Below, one piece after another: positions 44,551-49,989 of a DNA stretch of 49,989 nt. The translations under genes were made by a program, and so were the position numbers. The notes under the pieces are model-generated. The model did not search any database, was not told the origin of the DNA, and saw nothing but the letters and a program-made list of their open reading frames with translations. This stretch comes from Betaproteobacteria bacterium (lineage in GTDB: Bacteria > Pseudomonadota > Gammaproteobacteria > Burkholderiales > Thiobacteraceae). Every line of letters begins with the position of its first letter. Position 1 is the first letter of the stretch. The DNA lies in contig JAHECG010000004.1 of the NCBI GenBank assembly GCA_024641855.1, positions 37,758 to 87,746 of the forward strand, given 5' to 3'.

Positions 44551-45336
44551 TTAAGATGAGTTAGGCGTAAAAGGAAAAACTTGTCCTTGAGGGCGATTTG
44601 GAACTTGTTCTTTCTCCCAAGAAAATCGTGGCAAACCCACGAGTGCTTGCAATAAGCCTTCGTTCCATTGCTCAGAGAACTCACGCGAAAATGGGTCATC
44701 CTCAGGCAAGCATAAACGCCGACCTTCACTGAGGCTATTACGTTCGTAGATAAACAGTTCAACTGGCGGCCCCACGGTAACATTGCTGCGTACGGTGGAA
44801 TTCATGGAAACCAGCGCACAACGTGCGGCACGCTCCAAGGTCACGTCGCGCTTGATGACGCGGTCGAGAATCGGCTTGCCGTATTTGGTCTCGCCAATTT
44901 GCAAATACGGATGCTCGTCCGATTCGTGGATAAAATTGCCCTGCGGATAAATCATAAACATCTCGGGATGGGCCTGACCGATTTGCCCGCCGAAAATAAA
45001 TGACGCTTCGAAATTGGCGCTGGTGTTGTCGCGGCTCGCATGTAGCCGTTGCAGATCGGTGCTGATCATACCCACGTAGTCTGCTGCCTCGTGCATGGAT
45101 GTCACACTGAGCAAATTGGGTACCAAGCCCTGATCCACATCGCGATTCATTTTGTTGACCACGGCCTGCGTGGTCGCCAGATTGCCTGCGGACACGAGCA
45201 CAAAGACGCGATTGCCAGGCCAAACGAAATTGTGCATTTTGGAATAGGTGCTGACATTGTCCACGCCCGCATTGGTGCGCGAGTCGGAACAGAACACCAA
45301 GCCCTTGTCCAAATGAATCGCTAGGCAATAAGTCAT
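44551..45336 (-). CDS. Anbu-type proteasome-like peptidase
   Basis: 261 residues. After Met removal the N-terminal nucleophile would be T2 (MTYCLAIHLDKGLVF), with D18 in CSDSRTNAGVD and K33 in SKMHNF matching the proteasome/HslV active-site Thr-Asp-Lys set. The SDSRTNAG segment is characteristic of Anbu, the ancestral beta-subunit family related to HslV. Anbu forms helical or ring-like assemblies in studied cases and is genetically linked with ATP-grasp, alpha-E and transglutaminase genes. Here it is the first gene of a two-gene operon with the DUF2126 protein. The start has GAGAA 6 nt upstream. No unfoldase ATPase gene is nearby. Its natural substrate is unknown. Confidence 0.93.
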   Translation of the reverse strand: MTYCLAIHLDKGLVFCSDSRTNAGVDNVSTYSKMHNFVWPGNRVFVLVSAGNLATTQAVVNKMNRDVDQGLVPNLLSVTSMHEAADYVGMISTDLQRLHASRDNTSANFEASFIFGGQIGQAHPEMFMIYPQGNFIHESDEHPYLQIGETKYGKPILDRVIKRDVTLERAARCALVSMNSTVRSNVTVGPPVELFIYERNSLSEGRRLCLPEDDPFSREFSEQWNEGLLQALVGLPRFSWEKEQVPNRPQGQVFPFTPNSS

Positions 45337-45447
45337 ACGGTTCTCTAATTCTCAGCATTTATTGGGTTTCCATAGATTCTAACGGTTGTCTGGCCTAAAC
45401 GGAACCCACTTCTTTCTTAATAAACCTCACCCCGCTTGAAAGCGTCA

Positions 45448-46182
45448 TTAAGCGTGCAATAACGTAGGTAATTTTTTGGCCGGGACTGGGGGTACATCCA
45501 GGTAATAATGGGCAATTGGACGCAATTGATTATCGAATTCATAGACCAACGGGACGCCAGTCGGAATATTAAGTTGCATCACAACCTCATCCGACAAACC
45601 CTCTAAATGCTTCACCAAAGCCCGCAAGCTATTGCCATGAGCGGTAATCAACACCCGGTTACCACGCTGCATTTCCGGCAATATCAGTCCATCCCAGCTT
45701 TCTTGTACTCGAAATAACGTGTCTTGCAGAGATTCCGTCGTCGGTAATCGATCCGGCGATAGCTTACGGTAACGCGCATCGAAGCGCGGATGACGAGGGT
45801 CAGTGAGGTTTAGCGCCGGGGGCCTTACCGCAAAACCGCGCCGCCACAAATGCACTTGCTCTTCGCCATAAAATTCGGCGATCTCGGTTTTATTCAACCC
45901 TTGCAGTGACCCATAGTGACGTTCGTTCAGGCGCCAATCTTTGATGACCTGAATCCACAGCAAATCCATGCTTTCCTGTACCGCCCATAACGTTCGAATG
46001 GCACGCTGTAAGACTGAGGAGAAAGCCACATCAAAGGTATAGCCAGCATCCCGCAGCGCCTTCCCCGCATCGTGAGCTTCGCGTGCCCCGGATTCGGATA
46101 GCCCGACATCGGTCCAACCGGTGAATCGATTTTCGCGGTTCCAAAGGCTTTCTCCGTGGCGTAGCAATACGAGCTTTAGCAT
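45448..46182 (-). CDS. gpmA: 2,3-bisphosphoglycerate-dependent phosphoglycerate mutase
   Basis: 244 residues from ATG at 46182 (AAGGGA about 8 nt upstream); a frame open to 46239 adds an atypical N-terminus. It interconverts 3- and 2-phosphoglycerate in glycolysis. The phospho-histidine motif [20 protein letters not shown] lies at the N-terminus, with further blocks [32 protein letters not shown] and [19 protein letters not shown] (second catalytic His). It is complete and the length agrees with the family. It is transcribed away from the DUF2062 gene and toward the Anbu operon. Confidence 0.96.
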   Translation of the reverse strand: MLKLVLLRHGESLWNRENRFTGWTDVGLSESGAREAHDAGKALRDAGYTFDVAFSSVLQRAIRTLWAVQESMDLLWIQVIKDWRLNERHYGSLQGLNKTEIAEFYGEEQVHLWRRGFAVRPPALNLTDPRHPRFDARYRKLSPDRLPTTESLQDTLFRVQESWDGLILPEMQRGNRVLITAHGNSLRALVKHLEGLSDEVVMQLNIPTGVPLVYEFDNQLRPIAHYYLDVPPVPAKKLPTLLHA

Positions 46183-46378
46183 TTTTGGTGTCCCTTCACG
46201 CAATATCAAAAAGAGCGATCTTACGAAAGCATGATGCAAGGATTAGGCCAACCTTAAATCATCAAAAACAAGGGAATTTTTCCAAAAAATGCATCACTAA
46301 GATTCATCGTAGAATATTCATGCATCAGATTGGTGCAATCACCATAGACCGATGACGCAGATTAATATTAAATAAGCT

Positions 46379-46924
46379 ATGCCCAAGAAACTCATTCGCA
46401 AATATATTCCGAGCGCAGAATCACTGCTTAAAAACCCCTGGCTGCTGCGACTCAAGCCTTGGCTCGGACATCACAATCTTTGGCACTTGCATCGGCGATC
46501 CGTAGCGGGGGGCGTAGCCGTAGGAATGTTTACAGGCCTCATCCCAGGGCCATTTCAAATGCTCAGCGCAGCGATTATTTCCATGCTCCTACGCGTGAAC
46601 TTACCAGTCGCAGTCTTTACCACGTTCTACACCAATCCCTTCACCATCGTGCCCATCTACATCTTGGCCTACAAAATGGGGAACTTTGTTACTGGACACC
46701 GCGGTGAAGCTTTACCACATTTGGCATTCGACTGGCACGGCAACTGGTTCGATGCGTTACCGGCGTTTTTGGATTGGGTTGCTGCCTTAGGCATGCCCTT
46801 GGCACTAGGATTGATACTACTGGGATGTATTTTGACCCCGGCCAGTTATTTTTTAGTACGGGGTTTGTGGCGGTTGCATGTAATGCTGGCATGGCGTAAA
46901 CGGCACCTTAGGCGATTAACTTAA
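46379..46924 (+). CDS. DUF2062 membrane protein
   Basis: 181 residues. A basic N-terminus (about 1-40) precedes the DUF2062 core, seen as SVAGGVAVGMFTGLIPGPFQ followed by LLRVNLPVAVFTTFYTNPFT, with hydrophobic helices at about 43-63, 70-100 and 135-160, and a basic C-terminus (RKRHLRRLT). The family is of unknown function, inner-membrane, and in proteobacteria is often found near comEC or lol genes, as here (lolDC downstream). ATG at 46379 has no clear Shine-Dalgarno. The gene converges on lolD, with a long inverted repeat between them. Confidence 0.88.
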   Translation: MPKKLIRKYIPSAESLLKNPWLLRLKPWLGHHNLWHLHRRSVAGGVAVGMFTGLIPGPFQMLSAAIISMLLRVNLPVAVFTTFYTNPFTIVPIYILAYKMGNFVTGHRGEALPHLAFDWHGNWFDALPAFLDWVAALGMPLALGLILLGCILTPASYFLVRGLWRLHVMLAWRKRHLRRLT

Positions 46925-46936
46925 TAGCAAATAATT

Positions 46937-47005
46937 AACCGCCAAGACGCCAAGATAAGGTCAAAAGATTTGTTTTTCCTTGGCGCTCTTGGCGTCTTGG
47001 CGGTT
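46937..47005. repeat. 19-bp inverted repeat, extragenic palindromic element
   Basis: Arms 46937-46955 (AACCGCCAAGACGCCAAGA) and 46987-47005 are perfect reverse complements, separated by 31 nt. Each arm holds two copies of the GCCAAG unit. The loop-side GGCGCTC keeps a near third unit. It sits between convergent genes and could form a strong RNA hairpin at both 3' ends. Similar CGCCAAGACGCCAAG elements are known from many bacterial genomes as dispersed repeats. Confidence 0.8.
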
Positions 47006-47024
47006 GGGATTCTTTTGCGTTTGA

Positions 47025-47741
47025 TTAACGCATTAAACCATCGACCAATTGCAGCACGCGCTGGGTCTTAGCCGCCAAGGCTTGATCATGCGTCACGATG
47101 ATAAAGCTGGTGCCGAGCGTGGCATTCAATTCCAACATCAAATCGAATACCGCCTCAGCCGTGTGGCGATCCAAATTGCCCGTAGGTTCGTCCGCTAGCA
47201 CACAAGCGGGGCGCGTCACCAAAGCCCGCGCCACTGCCGCGCGCTGACGTTCACCACCGGACAACTCTCCCGGCTTATGTGCCAAGCGATGACTGAGGCC
47301 CACCTGCTTCAGCATATCACGCGCCCGCTCATAAGCTTCAGCATCGGGGATGCGCCGAATCAATAGCGGCATAGCGACATTTTCCAGCGCCGTGAATTCA
47401 GCCAGCAAATGATGAAATTGATAAATGAAGCCAAGCGATTGATTGCGCAATTGGCCGCGCGCTTCTTCCGACAAGCGCTGCATGTCCTGGCCGAGAATCT
47501 GTACCGAGCCTGCCGTAGCGGAATCCAAGCCACCCAGCAAATGCAATAAAGTACTTTTGCCGGAGCCGGATGCGCCGACGATAGCGATGCGCTCGCCCTG
47601 CGCCACTTCCAAATCGATGCCGAGCAATACCGGCACTTCGAGTTCACCTTGGCTAAAAGTTTTCTTCAAGCCCTGGCATGCAATGACTGGCCCATCCCCT
47701 GGCGCCTGATGCCCGACGCCCGACGCCTGCTTTTCACTCAT
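47025..47741 (-). CDS. lolD: lipoprotein-releasing ABC transporter ATPase LolD
   Basis: 238 residues from ATG at 47741, which overlaps the lolC stop (8 nt); an open frame to 47777 would overlap further. It energises release of lipoproteins from the inner membrane to LolA. Walker [10 protein letters not shown]-loop region [15 protein letters not shown] signature [15 protein letters not shown], Walker [14 protein letters not shown] and the switch His in FIIVTHD are all visible. The first 20 residues ([14 protein letters not shown]) are a non-conserved extension. It is the second gene of the lolC-lolD operon. Confidence 0.96.
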   Translation of the reverse strand: MSEKQASGVGHQAPGDGPVIACQGLKKTFSQGELEVPVLLGIDLEVAQGERIAIVGASGSGKSTLLHLLGGLDSATAGSVQILGQDMQRLSEEARGQLRNQSLGFIYQFHHLLAEFTALENVAMPLLIRRIPDAEAYERARDMLKQVGLSHRLAHKPGELSGGERQRAAVARALVTRPACVLADEPTGNLDRHTAEAVFDLMLELNATLGTSFIIVTHDQALAAKTQRVLQLVDGLMR

Positions 47742-48978
47742 AACGCAAAGCCTCCGCCGGATTGATTTTCGAGGCACGCCACGAAGGGTATAAAGTGGCG
47801 ACTAAAGACAGCAAGAACGACACGGTCGCAATCGCGATCACATCGGGTGTCTGCACCTCGGATGGCAGCTCGCTGATGTAATACACATCCTTGGACAAGA
47901 AATGCAGGCCGAACACGCGCTCGATGAACGGCACCACGACATCGATATTCGACGCCAACGCCACCCCACCCAATACACCAATGAGCGTGCCAAAAACACC
48001 GATCACCGTACCCTGCACGATAAATATTTTCATGATACTGCTGGGCGACGCACCCAAGGTGCGCAAAATCGCGATATCTGCTTGCTTATCCGTCACCACC
48101 ATCACCAGTGTCGAAACGATATTGAACGCTGCCACCGCCACGATGAAAAACATGATGACGAACATCACGGTTTTTTCCATTTTCACCGCACGGAAGAAAT
48201 TCGCGTTCTGCGTGGTCCAATCACGTACGTAGTAATCACCCGGCAATGTAGTGGTCAATTCCTGCGCTACGCGCGGTGCCAAGTAAATATCGTTCAGCTT
48301 CAAACGCACGCCGGACACTTTGTCGGCCATGCGATAGAGTTTGGCTGCATCGTCGATATCCACCAGCGCCAAGCCGGAGTCATACACACTCATACCGACT
48401 TCAAAAATACCCACCACGGTAAACTGTTTCAAGCGCGGCAAAATGCCCGCCGGCGTCACCTGACCCTGTGGCGCAATCACCGTGACTTTGCTACCCATGC
48501 GCGCACCCAAAGAACGCGCCAAATCGATACCCAACACAATCCCGAATTCACCCGGCTTTAAATCCGCCAAGCGCCCGGCTTTCATGTTTTTATCCAAGTC
48601 CACAACTTGGCTTTCTTGCGACGGGACAATGCCACGTATCAACGCGCCCTGTACGCCCTGATCGAATGACAGCATGCCTTGTGCATTGATATAAGGTGCC
48701 GTAGCGACGACGAGCGGATTCTGTTTGGCGCTAGCGGCGACCTTGGGCCAATCCGACAAAGTGCCGTCGAACTGACTGATCTCCACGTGCGAAGCTACGC
48801 CGAGAATGCGCGTGCGCAATTCTTTCTGGAAACCATTCATCACCGACAACACCACAATCAACACCACGATACCCAGCGCGATGCCGATCATCGAAGTCAG
48901 CGAAATAAAAGAAATGAAGTGATTACGGCGTTTAGCGCGGGTATAGCGCAGGCCGATCAGGAGTTCGTAGGGGCGCAC
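47734..48978 (-). CDS. lolC: lipoprotein-releasing ABC transporter permease LolC/LolE
   Basis: 414 residues from GTG at 48978. The conserved start [20 protein letters not shown] precedes TM1 (about 23-45), a large periplasmic MacB-PCD-like domain (about 50-260) follows, and three TM helices are in the C-terminal FtsX-like region (about 270-300, 315-350, 375-395), ending in [17 protein letters not shown]. Together with LolD it extracts outer-membrane lipoproteins and hands them to LolA. Only one permease gene is present here. A second (LolE) may be elsewhere, or the protein may act as a LolF-like homodimer, as known in some proteobacteria. Confidence 0.94.
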   Translation of the reverse strand: MRPYELLIGLRYTRAKRRNHFISFISLTSMIGIALGIVVLIVVLSVMNGFQKELRTRILGVASHVEISQFDGTLSDWPKVAASAKQNPLVVATAPYINAQGMLSFDQGVQGALIRGIVPSQESQVVDLDKNMKAGRLADLKPGEFGIVLGIDLARSLGARMGSKVTVIAPQGQVTPAGILPRLKQFTVVGIFEVGMSVYDSGLALVDIDDAAKLYRMADKVSGVRLKLNDIYLAPRVAQELTTTLPGDYYVRDWTTQNANFFRAVKMEKTVMFVIMFFIVAVAAFNIVSTLVMVVTDKQADIAILRTLGASPSSIMKIFIVQGTVIGVFGTLIGVLGGVALASNIDVVVPFIERVFGLHFLSKDVYYISELPSEVQTPDVIAIATVSFLLSLVATLYPSWRASKINPAEALRYE

Positions 48979-49053
48979 ACAGAGACCTAATGTCTAGAAG
49001 ACCGACAGTGTGCCATAAATAGCAGGGAAATCGCTATGGCTTATCGACTAACG

Positions 49054-49082
49054 CTATCGAGCGCTCTCAATGTGCTCGATAG
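49054..49082. terminator. stem-loop after the caspase-like gene
   Basis: 9-bp stem CTATCGAGC / GCTCGATAG with an 11-nt loop, 18 nt downstream of the stop at 49100 on the minus strand. There is no T-run on the minus side, so termination is uncertain; on the plus strand GATTTTG follows. Confidence 0.4.
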
Positions 49083-49099
49083 ACGATTTTGCTGGCGGC

Positions 49100-49989
49100 T
49101 TAGGTACCCCGCGTAAAACGAACCAACTCGGTGGAGCTATCGTATGGCGTTGAAGATCCTGCAGCTTCGCCCTGGCACTGCGTTTTTACTGGGACTGGAA
49201 TTTCAGGCGAAACCCAAAAAGTGCAATCGTTGCGCTTTAGTGGACTACCTGCCACATGTACTTCATGCGTTTCAATTTTGAATGTTTCAAAAGTCCCCCC
49301 GATCACTGTGACTTTTTCACGGCCTACAATTTTTTTGTAACTGGTGGTTGGCGGCAAAAATTTTGATATCGGCTTGAATAGCTCGATTTGATATGACTCC
49401 TTCCAATACGAACCGACCTGCAATAGCCCTGAAACCGTAAGATACCGTGGTGGACTTACCCGAAAAGCATCTTTCATACCGACAAAACCTCCTTGCGTGT
49501 TGTACAGCTTGACACTCCGACTAGGTGCAGGGGAATTAGGGGCTTTGACTAACAATTCGATGGCAACTTCATTACCATCGACGCTAATGACCTTTTCTGA
49601 AGATTCAATAAAACCCGTTATCGCTGAGCCCGTTTGACGGGTTACATAAGCGTCGCCGAGCTGGTATGTAGTACGCGTATAGGCCTGAGCTTTACCATCT
49701 GGCGCGCCCGCTTGCACAATAAGCTTCGGCTTCGTGATCTCATTCAGTTTCCCCTGTGCTGCACCCGTAATCGTGCCATTCGGATATTTTTGGATGAAGG
49801 CGTAAAAATCATCGGCATTGCGGCTGTCCTTGATGCGATCCCATTCCTGCTTTTCTACATTGAACTCGGCCTGTAACTGCTGCGCCGTGGGTTTGGCATA
49901 CGCGATGATCTTGCCGTCGTTGAATTGGAAATCGTCTTCCAGGCTGGTCGATTCCCAGGGGATCTGTCGTCCATCCGAAGCCTTACGTA
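49100..49989 (-). CDS. C-terminal part of a probable caspase-like (peptidase C14) protein, cut by window edge
   Basis: 296 codons remain, open to the right edge. The first visible residues, RKASDGRQIPWESTSLEDDF, match the end of caspase-like C14 domains in bacterial proteins, where a PWESTSLxGDF segment closes the fold. A linker follows with EWDRIKDSRNADDFYAFIQK and YPNGTITGAAQGKL, a tetratricopeptide-like helical module often found after such domains. The last 200 residues are beta-rich (TRQTGSAITGFIESSEKV, and later TLxxFEAF-like KVTVIGGTFETFKIE) and end RFTRGT. The catalytic His-Cys dyad lies outside the window, so the caspase call is inference. Confidence 0.7.
   Translation of the reverse strand, partial: RKASDGRQIPWESTSLEDDFQFNDGKIIAYAKPTAQQLQAEFNVEKQEWDRIKDSRNADDFYAFIQKYPNGTITGAAQGKLNEITKPKLIVQAGAPDGKAQAYTRTTYQLGDAYVTRQTGSAITGFIESSEKVISVDGNEVAIELLVKAPNSPAPSRSVKLYNTQGGFVGMKDAFRVSPPRYLTVSGLLQVGSYWKESYQIELFKPISKFLPPTTSYKKIVGREKVTVIGGTFETFKIETHEVHVAGSPLKRNDCTFWVSPEIPVPVKTQCQGEAAGSSTPYDSSTELVRFTRGT

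Noticed and set aside
44759-45358. 199-codon open frame on the minus strand over the Anbu gene
   Set aside because: It is another frame of the Anbu coding region, with Arg/Gln/Ser-rich composition and no recognisable domain.
47902-48561. 219-codon open frame on the plus strand over lolC
   Set aside because: Antisense shadow with His/Arg/Asn-rich low-complexity product; LolC on the other strand is unambiguous.
1-49989. CRISPR array, tRNA or rRNA genes, insertion sequence ends or prophage genes
   Set aside because: No spaced direct repeats, cloverleaf-like sequence, transposase or phage structural protein was seen in the gaps or among the coding frames.

Overview
This 50 kb window looks like a chromosomal segment of a Gram-negative proteobacterium. 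Lipoboxes, LolC/LolD, a TolC-type outer-membrane protein, PsiF and a DUF2062 protein all point to a diderm. The mixture of genes suggests a betaproteobacterium (Nitrosomonadales- or Rhodocyclales-like), but that placement is an inference without database support. No tRNA, rRNA, CRISPR array, transposase or prophage gene was seen.

1-20,072, signalling island, all on the minus strand. Six hybrid histidine kinases lie in tandem with one HD-GYP response regulator, one PhnD-like lipoprotein and a GAF-PAS protein cut by the window edge. Two transcription units are likely. Unit A (10,650 to 1) runs lipoprotein, kinase A1, kinase A2, kinase A3, HD-GYP regulator, GAF-PAS protein. Unit B (20,072 to 11,085) runs a 1423-residue Hpt-REC-REC-PAS5-kinase-REC protein, a MASE3-PAS kinase and a 6-TM PAS kinase. 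Genes overlap by 4-11 nt or are spaced by a few nt. The kinases share close HisKA-HATPase-REC cores but carry different sensors, and similar PAS types recur in distant members, as if modules were shuffled. Two receivers (kinases A2 and A3) have lost canonical residues. The HD-GYP regulator suggests that c-di-GMP turnover is one output.

20,245-33,123, mixed housekeeping. This holds a spermidine-synthase-like protein, a Cys-rich GDCCVxC protein, proS, a lytic transglycosylase, a stand-alone CZB zinc-binding protein, a thioredoxin / TlpA / TolC / membrane-fusion operon with no inner-membrane pump, an aspartase-like lyase with a strong terminator, a secreted protein plus a DUF3568-like lipoprotein, a PsiF-repeat protein, and comEC.

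33,480-45,336, the most interesting locus. It contains a circularly permuted ATP-grasp ligase, an alpha-E protein, a protein resembling 4-hydroxyphenylpyruvate dioxygenase (VOC fold, conserved His/His/Glu triad), a small winged-helix protein and a transglutaminase on the plus strand. A 1123-residue transglutaminase-DUF2126 protein and an Anbu-type proteasome-like peptidase sit on the minus strand. Citrate synthase and a solitary ParA-like ATPase separate the two arms. ATP-grasp, alpha-E, transglutaminase and Anbu are a known association, thought to make and break a peptide tag or peptide metabolite. The dioxygenase-like gene inside it is the best candidate for something undescribed.

45,448-49,989. 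gpmA, a DUF2062 membrane protein, a 19-bp inverted repeat, lolD-lolC, and the C-terminal part of a probable caspase-like protein that runs off the right edge.
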